45,194 nt of DNA from Sphingomonadales bacterium. Its GTDB lineage: Bacteria; Pseudomonadota; Alphaproteobacteria; Sphingomonadales; Sphingomonadaceae. Position 1 is the first letter of the stretch. Every line of letters begins with the position of its first letter. Under the pieces are notes generated by a model. That model searched no databases. It saw only the letters and a program-made list of their open reading frames with translations, and had not been told where the DNA came from. The position numbers and the translations under genes are program-made. Below, piece after piece: positions 24,332 to 33,225 of the stretch. The stretch is taken from contig JANXUK010000077.1 in assembly GCA_025356275.1 (NCBI GenBank), forward strand, positions 1 to 45,194, read 5' to 3'.

Positions 24332-25237
24332 ATGGCACGAACCCTCACCCATCTCGAACGGCTGGAGGCCGAAAGCATCCACATCATCCGCGAGGTGGTG
24401 GCCGAGGCTGACAAGCCAGTAATGCTCTATTCGGTGGGCAAGGATTCGGCGGTGATGCTGCATCTGGCGCGCAAGGCGTTCTATCCCTCGCCGCCGCCGT
24501 TTCCGCTGCTGCATGTCGATACGACGTGGAAATTCAAGGCGATGTATGAGCTGCGCGCCAGGATGGCCGAACTTTCGGGCATGGAACTGCTGGTCTACAA
24601 AAATCCCGAAGCGGTCGAAAAGGGCATCAACCCGTTCGATCACGGCGCGCTGCATACCGATATGTGGAAGACCGAGGGCCTCAAGCAGGCGCTCGACAAA
24701 TATGGCTTCGACGTGGCGTTCGGCGGCGCGCGGCGCGATGAGGAAAAATCGCGCGCCAAGGAGCGCATTTTCTCATTCCGCACCGCCTCGCATGGCTGGG
24801 ACCCGAAGAACCAGCGGCCCGAGTTGTGGAACATCTATAACGCCAAGAAGAGCAAGGGTGAGAGCATCCGCTGCTTTCCGATCAGCAACTGGACCGAGCT
24901 GGACGTGTGGCAATATATTCACCTCAATGACATCCCGATCGTGCCGCTGTATTTTGCCGGCATGCGCCCCACGGTGGAGCGCGACGGGATGCTGTTGATG
25001 GTCGACGATGACCGTTTTCCGCTGCGCCCCGGTGAGGTGCCGGTGATGCGTTCGGTGCGGTTCCGCACCCTGGGCTGCTATCCGCTGACCGGCGCGGTGG
25101 AGAGCACCGCGAGCACGCTGCCCGAGGTGATCCAGGAGACGCTGCTCACCACCACCAGCGAGCGTCAGGGCCGCGCCATCGACAAGGATGCCGGCGGCGC
25201 GGGCATGGAGAAAAAGAAGCAGGAGGGGTATTTCTGA
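24332..25237 (+). CDS. cysD: Sulfate adenylyltransferase subunit 2
   Basis: Catalytic small subunit of ATP sulfurylase, forming APS from ATP and sulfate with the CysN GTPase. The 301-residue length is typical. Landmarks: [20 protein letters not shown], the PP-loop [64 protein letters not shown] and the C-terminal [12 protein letters not shown] 24332 is preceded by AAGAAAG. A 20-bp inverted repeat upstream may regulate it. The stop overlaps the cysNC start by one base. Confidence 0.97.
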   Translation: MARTLTHLERLEAESIHIIREVVAEADKPVMLYSVGKDSAVMLHLARKAFYPSPPPFPLLHVDTTWKFKAMYELRARMAELSGMELLVYKNPEAVEKGINPFDHGALHTDMWKTEGLKQALDKYGFDVAFGGARRDEEKSRAKERIFSFRTASHGWDPKNQRPELWNIYNAKKSKGESIRCFPISNWTELDVWQYIHLNDIPIVPLYFAGMRPTVERDGMLLMVDDDRFPLRPGEVPVMRSVRFRTLGCYPLTGAVESTASTLPEVIQETLLTTTSERQGRAIDKDAGGAGMEKKKQEGYF

Positions 25238-27204
25238 TGTCCGACGTGAAAACCCCAGAAGCCATTTACGTTACCGAGGCGCTGATCGCCGAGGATATCG
25301 ACGCCTATCTGGATCAGCATCAGCACAAGACCATGCTGCGCTTCATCACCTGTGGGTCGGTGGATGATGGCAAGTCAACGCTGATCGGCCGGCTGCTGTA
25401 TGACAGCAAGATGATCTTCGAGGATCAGCTCGACGCGCTGGCGCTCGATTCCAAGAAAGTCGGCACACAGGGTCAGGAGATCGATTTCGCGCTGCTGGTC
25501 GATGGGCTGGCCGCAGAGCGCGAGCAGGGCATCACCATCGATGTCGCATACCGCTTCTTCAACACTGAAAAGCGCAAATTCATCGTCGCCGATTGTCCGG
25601 GGCATGAGCAATATACCCGCAACATGGTGACCGGCGCCAGCACCGCCGATCTGGCCGTGATCCTGATTGATGCGCGCAAGGGCGTGCTGGTGCAGACCCG
25701 GCGGCATTCCTACCTGTGCCACCTGATCGGCATCACCAACATGGTGCTGGCCGTGAACAAGATGGACCTCGTCGATTACAGCGAGGCGCGGTTCAACGAG
25801 ATCCTGGCGGACTATACCGCGTTCGCGCACTCGATCGGGATTACCGAGTTTACCGCGATGCCGATCTCGGGCTTCAAGGGCGACAATATCATCGGCGCAT
25901 CGGACAATACGCCGTGGTACAAAGGCCCCAACCTGGTCGAGCATCTGGAGGCGGTCGAGGTCAATTCGGCGCGCGATGCCGGCAAGGCGTTCCGTATGCC
26001 GGTGCAATGGGTCAACCGGCCCAATCTCGATTTCCGGGGCTTCGCAGGCCTGATCGCCTCCGGCAGCGTCAAGCCGGGCGACGCCATCCGCGTGCTGCCC
26101 AGCGGCAAGACCAGCAGCGTGACGCGAGTGGTAACGATGCCAAGTGCCGGTTTCGCAGGCGAAACCGCTGGCGATGGCGACCTCGACGAGGCGATGGCCG
26201 GGCAGTCGGTGACGGTATGCTTTGCCGATGAGATCGATTGCTCGCGTGGCAGCGTGATCACCGCCGCCGACAATCCGCCCGAGGTCGCCGATCAGTTCGA
26301 AGCGACTCTGGTATGGATGGATGATGCGCCGCTCAACGTCGGCCGCGCCTATTGGCTGAAGCTGGGCACGCAGCTGGTTTCGGCCACGGTGCAGGCGCCC
26401 AAATATGCGGTCAATGTCAATGATGCCGGGGGTTCCGGGTCACACGTTGCGGTCAAGACGCTGGAGCTGAACGCCATCGGCGTGGCCGAACTCGCCACCG
26501 ACAAGCCGATCGTGTTCGAGGCTTATGCTGAGAACCGGACGCTGGGCGGGTTCATCCTGATCGACAAGATGACCAACCGCACCGTGGCGGCCGGCATGCT
26601 GCATTTCAGCCTGCGCCGCGCGCAGAACGTCCATTGGCAGGCGACCGATATTACGCGGGGCGATCACGCAGACCTCAAGAACCAGACGGCACGGGTGCTG
26701 TGGTTTACCGGCCTGTCGGGGTCGGGCAAATCGACCATCGCCAATGAGGTCGAGAAGGCGCTCAACCTGATGAACCGCCATACGTTCCTGCTCGATGGCG
26801 ACAATGTGCGGCACGGGCTGAACAAGGATCTCGGCTTTACCGAGGCGGACCGGATCGAGAATATCCGCCGCGTCGGTGAGGTCGCCAAGCTGATGGCGGA
26901 CGCGGGCCTGATCGTGCTGACCGCGTTCATCAGCCCGTTCAAGGCCGACCGAGATCTGGTGCGCGGCATGCTGCCCGAGGGCGAGTTCATCGAGGTATTT
27001 GTCGATACCCCGCTGGCGGTGGCCGAGGCGCGCGATGTGAAGGGCCTGTACAAAAAGGCACGCGCCGGGACGCTCAAGAATTTCACCGGGATCGACAGTC
27101 CGTATGAGCCGCCGGCGTCGCCGGAAATCCGCGTCAACACCGTGGAGATGTCGGCGCAGGAGGCGGCGGCGCATATCATCCGCCAGCTGATGCCGCTGAA
27201 ATGA
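25237..27204 (+). CDS. cysNC: Bifunctional sulfate adenylyltransferase GTPase subunit / APS kinase
   Basis: A CysN-CysC fusion of 655 residues that couples APS formation and its phosphorylation to PAPS. The CysN part has [17 protein letters not shown] (about 40-56), the switch region [25 protein letters not shown] and VNKMDL, followed by EF-Tu-like beta domains. The CysC part (about 480-655) has Walker [18 protein letters not shown] (about 489-505), [17 protein letters not shown] and [20 protein letters not shown]. The fusion means the locus is equipped for PAPS rather than only APS. It overlaps cysD by one base and cysQ by four. Confidence 0.97.
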   Translation: MSDVKTPEAIYVTEALIAEDIDAYLDQHQHKTMLRFITCGSVDDGKSTLIGRLLYDSKMIFEDQLDALALDSKKVGTQGQEIDFALLVDGLAAEREQGITIDVAYRFFNTEKRKFIVADCPGHEQYTRNMVTGASTADLAVILIDARKGVLVQTRRHSYLCHLIGITNMVLAVNKMDLVDYSEARFNEILADYTAFAHSIGITEFTAMPISGFKGDNIIGASDNTPWYKGPNLVEHLEAVEVNSARDAGKAFRMPVQWVNRPNLDFRGFAGLIASGSVKPGDAIRVLPSGKTSSVTRVVTMPSAGFAGETAGDGDLDEAMAGQSVTVCFADEIDCSRGSVITAADNPPEVADQFEATLVWMDDAPLNVGRAYWLKLGTQLVSATVQAPKYAVNVNDAGGSGSHVAVKTLELNAIGVAELATDKPIVFEAYAENRTLGGFILIDKMTNRTVAAGMLHFSLRRAQNVHWQATDITRGDHADLKNQTARVLWFTGLSGSGKSTIANEVEKALNLMNRHTFLLDGDNVRHGLNKDLGFTEADRIENIRRVGEVAKLMADAGLIVLTAFISPFKADRDLVRGMLPEGEFIEVFVDTPLAVAEARDVKGLYKKARAGTLKNFTGIDSPYEPPASPEIRVNTVEMSAQEAAAHIIRQLMPLK

Positions 27205-27989
27205 GCGCCGCGATGACCAACGACGCCGATCTTGCCGCGCATCTGGCGCAGGTTGCGGGCCGCTTGCTGATCGGCGTGCGCGACGCCGGGCTGTTTACGG
27301 CCAAGGCGCTGGGCAAGGCGGGGGATGCCACCGCCAACCAGTTCCTGTGCCACGCCATCGCCGAACAGCGACCCGACGATGGCCTGCTGTCTGAGGAAGC
27401 GAAGGATACCGAGGAGCGGCTGGGCAAAAGCCGCGTGTGGATCATCGATCCGGTCGATGGGACGCGCGAATACTCCGAAAAAAACGAACAAGGGCTCGCG
27501 CGGACCGACTGGGCGGTGCATGTCGCGATGGCGGTGGACGGCGTGGCGAGCATTGGCGCGGTGGCTTTGCCAGGGGCCGATGACGGGAAAGGGCTGGTTT
27601 TGCGGTCGGACAGGCCCGGCACCGTGCCCCCTGCGCCTGCAACTTTGCGCATGGTGGTCAGCCGCACCCGGCCCGCGCGTGAGGCGGTCGCGGTGGCCGA
27701 GAAACTGGGCGCGGTGCTGGTGCCGATGGGCTCGGCGGGCGCGAAGGCGATGGCGATCGTGCTGGGCGACGCCGACATCTATCTCCACTCGGGCGGGCAA
27801 TATGAGTGGGACAGCTGCGCGCCGGTGGCGGTGGCTCTGGCGCACGGCCTGCATGCCTCGCGCATCGATGGCAGCCCGCTGATCTATAACCAGCCGAACG
27901 TCTATATGCCCGACCTGCTGATCTGCCGGAAGGAACATGCACAGCGCGTTCTGGCCGAGGTTGCCGCGCTCTGTCCCGCAGGGGGATAG
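27201..27989 (+). CDS. cysQ: 3'(2'),5'-bisphosphate nucleotidase
   Basis: A 262-residue inositol-monophosphatase-superfamily enzyme that hydrolyses PAP, the product of sulfotransferases and PAPS reductase, to AMP. Metal motifs are [22 protein letters not shown] and [23 protein letters not shown] overlap with cysNC and a 2-bp gap to the following ligase place it in one operon. Removal of PAP fits the nearby PAPS-using sulfotransferase. Confidence 0.92.
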   Translation: MSAAMTNDADLAAHLAQVAGRLLIGVRDAGLFTAKALGKAGDATANQFLCHAIAEQRPDDGLLSEEAKDTEERLGKSRVWIIDPVDGTREYSEKNEQGLARTDWAVHVAMAVDGVASIGAVALPGADDGKGLVLRSDRPGTVPPAPATLRMVVSRTRPAREAVAVAEKLGAVLVPMGSAGAKAMAIVLGDADIYLHSGGQYEWDSCAPVAVALAHGLHASRIDGSPLIYNQPNVYMPDLLICRKEHAQRVLAEVAALCPAGG

Positions 27990-27991
27990 CG

Positions 27992-29698
27992 ATGGGCGAT
28001 GCTGCGGGCGCTGACACAGGCATGGCGCTGGCGCGGGGGATTGCGCTGGAGGATGAGGCCGGGATCGGCGCGCTGACGCTGGGTGGGTGGCTGCGTGCGG
28101 TGTGTGAGCGTTATGGCGAGGCCGAGGCGTTGGTGCTGCACACGCCGGCGGGGGTTGTGCGGTGGTCCTATGCGCGTTTGTGGGATGAAGCATTTGCGGT
28201 GGCGCGGGCGCTGGTGGCCTGCGGCGTGGGCAAGGGCACGCGGGTCGGCGTGCTGGCCACCAACCGCCCCGAGTTTCTGGCCGGCGTGTTCGGCACCGCG
28301 CTGGCAGGCGGGGTTGCCACCACGATCAGCACCTTCTTCACCGCGCCAGAACTGGGCACCGTGCTGGAGATGGCCGGATGTTCGGTGCTGCTGGCCGAGC
28401 GGCAGGTGCTGAAGAAGGATTTTGCCGCGATGCTGCTGACGCTCGATCCGGCGATCGCCGAGGCGGCACCGGGGCGGATCGCTTCGACGCGGTTTCCGTT
28501 CCTGACGCATATCGCCCTGATCGACAGCGAACAGGGTGAGGGCGGCATTGAGGGCTGGCGCGATTTTTGCGCGCGCGGGCACGGCGTGGACCCAGCGATG
28601 GTCGAGTCGCGCGCTGCCAGCGTGGCACCGTCCGATCCCGGCGCGCTGTTCTTCTCGTCGGGTTCGACCGGCAAGGCCAAGGGCATCCTGTCTGCGCATC
28701 GGGGCGTATGCCTGCAATTGTGGCGCTGGCCGCAGTGGTATGCGATCAAAACACCGCCGCGCACCTGGTCGGCCAATGGTTTTTTCTGGTCGGGAAATTT
28801 CGCGATGGCGCTGGGCGGCACGCTTTCGGCGGGCGGATCGCTGGTGCTGCAACGCTGGTTTGATGCCGAGGAGGCTCTGGACCTGATGGCGGCTGAGCGC
28901 GCCAGCATGGTGCTGGCCTGGCCGCACCAATGGGCGCAGCTGACTTCGGCGGCGGGGTACGCCGGGGCCGATCTGTCGGCGCTGCATTATATCGACGCCG
29001 GAACGCCGCTGGCGCAGCACGCATCTGTGAACACCGATTGGCGCGAGCCGGCGCGGGCCTATGGCAATACCGAGACGTTCACGCTGATCACGGTCTATCC
29101 GGCGGGCACCCCCGACGCGGTGGCGGTGGGGAGCCATGGGTTGCCTACCGCCGGCTCAACGGTGAAGGTGGTCGATCCGCTGAGCGGTGTGCTGCTTCGG
29201 GTGGGCGAGCGCGGCGAGATTGCGGTTAAAGGCCCGACGTTGATGCTTTGCTATCTCGGTATTCCGCTCGATCAGAGTCTGGACGACGAAGGCTTCCTGC
29301 GCACCGGCGACGGTGGGTTTATCGACGCCGAAGGGCGGTTGTTCTGGGAAGGGCGGCTCAACGACATTATCAAGACCGGGGGCGCTAATGTGTCACCGCT
29401 GGAGATCGATGCGGTGATCCGCGCCTGTCCGGCGGTGAAAATGTCGCAGACGGTGGGCGTGCCCGACGAACTGCTGGGCGAGATGGTGGTGACCTGTATC
29501 GTGCGGCACGCGGGCGCCAGCCTGGACGAGGCGGCGATCCGCGACTTTGCCAAGGCGCAATTGTCGAGCTATAAATTGCCGCGCCGGGTGCTGTTCGTGG
29601 CCGAGGACCAGTTGCAGACCACCGGCAGCGCGAAGATCAAGACCGCCGACTTGCGGGCCTTGGCGGCGGGAATGCTGGCGGGGTCGACGCGCGCGTAA
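27992..29698 (+). CDS. Acyl-CoA synthetase (AMP-forming) in the PAPS operon
   Basis: A 568-residue ANL-superfamily ligase activating an unknown carboxylic acid to its CoA thioester. Motifs: FFSSGSTGKAKGILSAHRG (P-loop), ARAYGNTETFT, FLRTGDGGFIDAEGRL, LNDIIKTGGANVSPLEID and the lysine region TTGSAKIKTADLR. It starts two bases after the cysQ stop, which is unusual company for a CoA ligase and ties it to sulfation genes. The substrate cannot be read from motifs. It converges on the cupin gene with only 3 bp between stops. Confidence 0.88.
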   Translation: MGDAAGADTGMALARGIALEDEAGIGALTLGGWLRAVCERYGEAEALVLHTPAGVVRWSYARLWDEAFAVARALVACGVGKGTRVGVLATNRPEFLAGVFGTALAGGVATTISTFFTAPELGTVLEMAGCSVLLAERQVLKKDFAAMLLTLDPAIAEAAPGRIASTRFPFLTHIALIDSEQGEGGIEGWRDFCARGHGVDPAMVESRAASVAPSDPGALFFSSGSTGKAKGILSAHRGVCLQLWRWPQWYAIKTPPRTWSANGFFWSGNFAMALGGTLSAGGSLVLQRWFDAEEALDLMAAERASMVLAWPHQWAQLTSAAGYAGADLSALHYIDAGTPLAQHASVNTDWREPARAYGNTETFTLITVYPAGTPDAVAVGSHGLPTAGSTVKVVDPLSGVLLRVGERGEIAVKGPTLMLCYLGIPLDQSLDDEGFLRTGDGGFIDAEGRLFWEGRLNDIIKTGGANVSPLEIDAVIRACPAVKMSQTVGVPDELLGEMVVTCIVRHAGASLDEAAIRDFAKAQLSSYKLPRRVLFVAEDQLQTTGSAKIKTADLRALAAGMLAGSTRA

Positions 29699-29701
29699 AC
29701 C

Positions 29702-30247
29702 TCACCCGCCAAACGCGATGCCCGAGGGCGGCGCCAGTTGCGTCGGCCAGCTTGCCTGGACTTCGTCGAGGCGCTCCAGCGCTTTTTCCCACCATGCCGG
29801 ATTGCCGGCCAGCAGCTTGATGTCGAACGCATCGGCGCTGCGGAATTCGAGCACCTCGACGCCGTCCGGCCCTGGCACATAGCTGTAGGGCACGCCATCG
29901 CCGACGAAGAAGCCGTCGCCTTTGGCCAGCTCCTCAGTGCCGATGCGCAGCGAGCCCGACAGGATGAAATACAGGCAATCGGTGTCATGGCTGTGGCGCG
30001 GCAAGGGGAAGCCGCTTTTGAACCACGCGTGCGACAGCGACAGGCCGGGCCGCTTGAACAGCAGGCGTACTTTTGTGCCTGCCATCACCCCGCGCGCCAT
30101 GGCGCTGCCCATCGCGGCGATCACGCGGGGATCGGGCGTACCGCTGCCCGCCGGGGGCGCGACGGGGGACATGATGCCCGCCTCGTCAAAGTCGGTGGCG
30201 TCGGCAGCGCGGAAGATCGCAAACGGGGGTGCGGCGGGGTCGGTCAT
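29702..30247 (-). CDS. Cupin domain protein
   Basis: A 181-residue single-domain cupin. Cupin motif 1 is PLPRHSHDTDCLYFILSGSL, with two His and a more distant ligand position taken by Asp or Cys. Motif 2 is around GDGFFVGDGVPYSYVPGPDG. It may bind a metal and act as a small-molecule isomerase, dioxygenase or binding protein; no specific function is evident. It is divergent from a marR-efflux pump pair across 81 bp. GGAGA lies about 9 bp before ATG 30247. Confidence 0.8.
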   Translation of the reverse strand: MTDPAAPPFAIFRAADATDFDEAGIMSPVAPPAGSGTPDPRVIAAMGSAMARGVMAGTKVRLLFKRPGLSLSHAWFKSGFPLPRHSHDTDCLYFILSGSLRIGTEELAKGDGFFVGDGVPYSYVPGPDGVEVLEFRSADAFDIKLLAGNPAWWEKALERLDEVQASWPTQLAPPSGIAFGG

Positions 30248-30286
30248 CGCGGGGTCTCCATGCGTGAAGTTGGATGGCGAAATAAA

Positions 30287-30306
30287 TAGGCTGGAATATA
30301 TTCAGC
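30287..30306. promoter_or_regulatory. Candidate MarR operator in the cupin/marR intergenic region
   Basis: GAATATATTC (30294-30303) is a perfect 10-bp palindrome in an AT-rich patch, with GCT and AGC just outside. It lies 26 bp before the marR start and between two divergent genes, where MarR repressors commonly bind. TTGGAT (30270) and AATATA (30295) could form a weak promoter with a long spacer. Confidence 0.45.
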
Positions 30307-30328
30307 ATTGCTATTATTACCGATTGCC

Positions 30329-30751
30329 ATGGATGACAATATCGGCTCGATGCTGGCACAGGTCGCGCGGCTGATGCGGCGCCGCTTTGATGAGCGCGCG
30401 CGCCAGATCGGGGTTACCCGCCCGCAATGGCAGGTTCTGAGCCTGTTGTCGCGCCATGAGGGGATCAATCAGGGCGGGCTGGCCGATATTCTGGAGGTCG
30501 AGCCGATCACCATGGGCCGGATGATCGACCGGCTCCAGGACGCCGATATGGTGGAGCGCCGTGCCGATCCGGCCGACCGCCGGGCATGGCGGCTGTTCGT
30601 CACGCCGCGCGGGCAGGCGCTGATCGATCAGTTGCAACCGCATGCCAGCGATACGTTCGAGCAGGCGCTGGAGGGGATCAGCGAGGCGCAGCGCGATGCC
30701 CTGATGGCGATGCTGGGGCGGATGCGCGGCAACCTGTCACGGCGGGCATAG
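30329..30751 (+). CDS. MarR family transcriptional regulator
   Basis: A 140-residue winged-helix regulator: MRRRFDERARQIGVTRPQWQ, recognition region GGLADILEVEPITMGRMIDR and wing MVERRADPADRRAWRLFVT. It is followed 20 bp later by a DHA2-type transporter, the classic marR-efflux arrangement (as in EmrR-EmrB), so it probably represses that pump and itself, and perhaps the divergent cupin. ATG 30329 begins the conserved N-terminus. Confidence 0.9.
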   Translation: MDDNIGSMLAQVARLMRRRFDERARQIGVTRPQWQVLSLLSRHEGINQGGLADILEVEPITMGRMIDRLQDADMVERRADPADRRAWRLFVTPRGQALIDQLQPHASDTFEQALEGISEAQRDALMAMLGRMRGNLSRRA

Positions 30752-30771
30752 GACCGGCTGTGTCAGACGGA

Positions 30772-32310
30772 ATGGCCGAAGTTTTGCCCGTGGCGGGGCC
30801 AGAGCAGAGTGCCGCCGATACCGCCACGCTGCCGGTGCGGCACCGCATGGTGCTGATGTGGGGGATCATGGCGCTGACCGTGTGTCAGTTTCTGGATGCC
30901 ACCATCGCCAATGTCGCGCTGCCGCATATGCAGGCGGCGCTCGGCGCGTCGGCCGATACCGTCAGCTGGGTGCTGACCAGCTTTATCATCGCCGGCGGCA
31001 TCTGTACGCCGATCACCGGCTGGCTGTCCGACCGGATCGGATCGCGGCGGTTGTTCCTGATGTCCGCAGTTGGCTTTCTCGGGGCATCGGCACTGTGCGG
31101 GGCGGCGCCGTCACTGGCCGCAATGGTAGTGTTCCGCACCATTCAGGGCGCGGCGGCGGCATTCATGGGCCCGCTTTCGCAAACCGTGATGTTCGACATC
31201 AACCCGCCCAGCAAGCAGGCCGGCGCACTGACCCTGTGGGGCACGGTGTCGATGGTGGCGCCGATCAGCGGGCCGTTCCTCGGCGGATTGTTGACCGATT
31301 CGCTGAACTGGCGCTGGGTCTATTACGTCAATCTGCCGATCGGCATCCCGGCGGTGTTCGTGCTGTGGCGGCTGTTGCCGAGCCGGCCGATCCTGCGCCG
31401 CAGCCTCGATCTCTATGGCTTTTCGATGATAGCACTGGGACTGGGGGCGATGCAACTGGTGCTGGACCGGGGGCAGCAGCAGGATTGGTTCGGCAGCTGG
31501 GAGATCATCATCGAGGCGATCGTCGCGGTATCGTGCCTGTGGCTGTTTGTGCTGCGCACGCTGAGCACGCCGCATCCGCTGTTCAATCCCAAACTGTATC
31601 AGAACCGCAATTTCGTCGCGGGTCTGGGCTTTATGGTAGCGCTGGGGATCGCCAATATCTCGCTGTCGGCCACGTTGCCGACCATGTTCGAGCATATGTA
31701 TGGCTATCCGGTGATGACCACCGGATTGCTGATGGCGCCGCGCGGATTTGGTTTGATGGTGACGATGCTGGCCTCCACAAGGCTGCTGAAGCTGATGGAT
31801 TTCCGCATGATGATCTGCATCGGGTTTCTGATCCTGGCCGGCGCGCTGTCGCTGATGGGCAATTGGTCGCCGGACATGGGCGCGCAGCCGATCATTGTCG
31901 CCGGGTTGGTGCAGGGGTTGGGGCTGGGGCTGATCTTTACGCCGATCAACCTGATCGCGTTCGGCACGCTGTCGCCCGATCTGCGCACGGATGGCTCTAG
32001 CCTGCTGGCGCTGTTCCGCTCGCTGGGTGGGTCCTTCGGCATATCGTTCATCGTGACGATGCTGGCGCGCACCGGTCAGGCGGTGCACGCCGACCTGGCG
32101 ACGCATATCACCGCTGCGATGGCGCCCTGGCGCGGTGATGGCGGCGAGGTCACGGCGGGCGACATGGGACGGATCGACGGCATGGTACAGCGGCAGGCGG
32201 CGATGATCGCCTATCTCGCCAATTTCCGGCTGCTGACCTGGCTGATGCTGGCGCTGGCGCCGCTGCCGTTCGTGCTGCGCAAGGCGGGGCAACCCGGCGC
32301 GGCGCGGTGA
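30772..32310 (+). CDS. DHA2 family (EmrB/QacA-type) MFS efflux transporter
   Basis: A 512-residue inner-membrane protein with about 14 hydrophobic segments. Signature blocks are FLDATIANVALPHMQAALGA (TMS1), SWVLTSFIIAGGICTPITGW, LSDRIGSRRLFL (motif A) and SMVAPISGPFLGGLLTDSLN (motif C), followed by WRWVYYVNLPIG. It exports drug-like or toxic organic compounds by proton antiport. The HlyD-type EmrA partner is not adjacent. ATG 30772 is used; GTG 30760 in frame is possible. Confidence 0.92.
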   Translation: MAEVLPVAGPEQSAADTATLPVRHRMVLMWGIMALTVCQFLDATIANVALPHMQAALGASADTVSWVLTSFIIAGGICTPITGWLSDRIGSRRLFLMSAVGFLGASALCGAAPSLAAMVVFRTIQGAAAAFMGPLSQTVMFDINPPSKQAGALTLWGTVSMVAPISGPFLGGLLTDSLNWRWVYYVNLPIGIPAVFVLWRLLPSRPILRRSLDLYGFSMIALGLGAMQLVLDRGQQQDWFGSWEIIIEAIVAVSCLWLFVLRTLSTPHPLFNPKLYQNRNFVAGLGFMVALGIANISLSATLPTMFEHMYGYPVMTTGLLMAPRGFGLMVTMLASTRLLKLMDFRMMICIGFLILAGALSLMGNWSPDMGAQPIIVAGLVQGLGLGLIFTPINLIAFGTLSPDLRTDGSSLLALFRSLGGSFGISFIVTMLARTGQAVHADLATHITAAMAPWRGDGGEVTAGDMGRIDGMVQRQAAMIAYLANFRLLTWLMLALAPLPFVLRKAGQPGAAR

Positions 32311-32442
32311 ACGATGGCGCGGCGCGCGGGTTTGCCCGTATCGCGCCCGCGATAGGCGGAGGCGCGGGCGTTTAAGCGCTTGTGGCGGCGCCACGATACT
32401 GAAAAGCCAGGTTCACGAGAATTATAAGTCGAGGATGGCATT
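32311..32442. promoter_or_regulatory. Intergenic region with small inverted repeats before an SDR gene
   Basis: GTGGCGGCGCCAC (32382-32394) is a perfect 6+1+6 inverted repeat adjacent to the 8-bp palindrome AAGCGCTT (32374-32381). They lie about 50 bp before the SDR start in a 132-bp gap and may be an operator or promoter-linked site for the SDR-ALDH-TetR unit. Confidence 0.35.
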
Positions 32443-33183
32443 TTGGGTAAGATCATCGTCATAACCGGCGCGGGCGACGGGCTGGGCCGGGCGCTGGCGC
32501 GGCGCTTTGCCCGCGATGGCGAGACCGTGGTGCTGCTGGGGCGCACGGCGGCCAAGGTGCAGGCGGTGGCCGGGGAACTGGGCGCGCCGGCGATGGCACT
32601 GTGCTGCGATGTCGGCAACCCGGACAGCGTGCGTGAGGCCTTTGCCGAGATTGCCAAGGTCCATCCGCGCATCGACGTGCTGATCAACAATGCCGGTATT
32701 TTTGAGCCGTTCACGCTGGGCGAGGTCAGCGACGCGCAGATCATGGCCCAGCTGATGACCAATCTGGCGGGGCCGATGTTCGTCGGCCGCACCGCTTTGC
32801 CGATGCTCAGGGACGGCGGGCACATCATCAACGTCAGCAGCGAGACGGTGCATCTGCAAATGCCGATGCTGTGGCTGTATGGCGCGACCAAGACCGCGCT
32901 GGAATATGCCTCTCGGATGTGGATGGATGAGCTTGCCGCCGATGGCGTGCGCGTGACGGTGGTTCGCGCCGGGCCGATGATGGACGAGACCAAGACCGGC
33001 ACGAGCTGGCCGATAGAGGTTGCCATGCGGTTCCATCAGGCGAACGTCAAGGTCGGCATCGACATGCGTGAGCGTCCGATCAGCCATTACAATTCGGCCA
33101 CCGATGTGTTCCGCGCGGTGCTGGACATGCCCGCCGATCTGCATCTCGGCCTCGTGACCGTCGGCGCCCAACGGCCAGCTTGA
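32443..33183 (+). CDS. SDR family oxidoreductase with TTG start
   Basis: A 246-residue short-chain dehydrogenase: ITGAGDGLGRALARRFA, INNAGIF, Ser in NVSSETVHLQMPMLWLYGAT with Tyr-Lys at YGATK. Arg after strand two (LLGRTAAK) suggests NADP(H). No ATG precedes the Rossmann strand in frame; TTG 32443 has GAGG about 8 bp upstream, while ATG 32435 is out of frame, so TTG initiation is likely. It precedes the aldehyde dehydrogenase by 42 bp, suggesting successive oxidation of an alcohol. Confidence 0.87.
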   Translation: MGKIIVITGAGDGLGRALARRFARDGETVVLLGRTAAKVQAVAGELGAPAMALCCDVGNPDSVREAFAEIAKVHPRIDVLINNAGIFEPFTLGEVSDAQIMAQLMTNLAGPMFVGRTALPMLRDGGHIINVSSETVHLQMPMLWLYGATKTALEYASRMWMDELAADGVRVTVVRAGPMMDETKTGTSWPIEVAMRFHQANVKVGIDMRERPISHYNSATDVFRAVLDMPADLHLGLVTVGAQRPA

Positions 33184-33225
33184 TTACCCATTTTTGATCG
33201 CTCCATTTTTTTGGGAAACGCCGCC

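Noticed and set aside
24332-27989. Reading cysDNC-cysQ as certainly dedicated to sulfation
   Set aside because: The same genes also serve ordinary sulfate assimilation; without the rest of the genome this stays a hypothesis.
26664-28193. 509-residue - strand open frame opposite cysNC, cysQ and the ligase
   Set aside because: Spans three well-supported + strand genes and has no recognisable domain.
31111-32394. 427-residue - strand open frame opposite the MFS transporter
   Set aside because: Gln/Arg/His-rich antisense shadow of a clear membrane protein.
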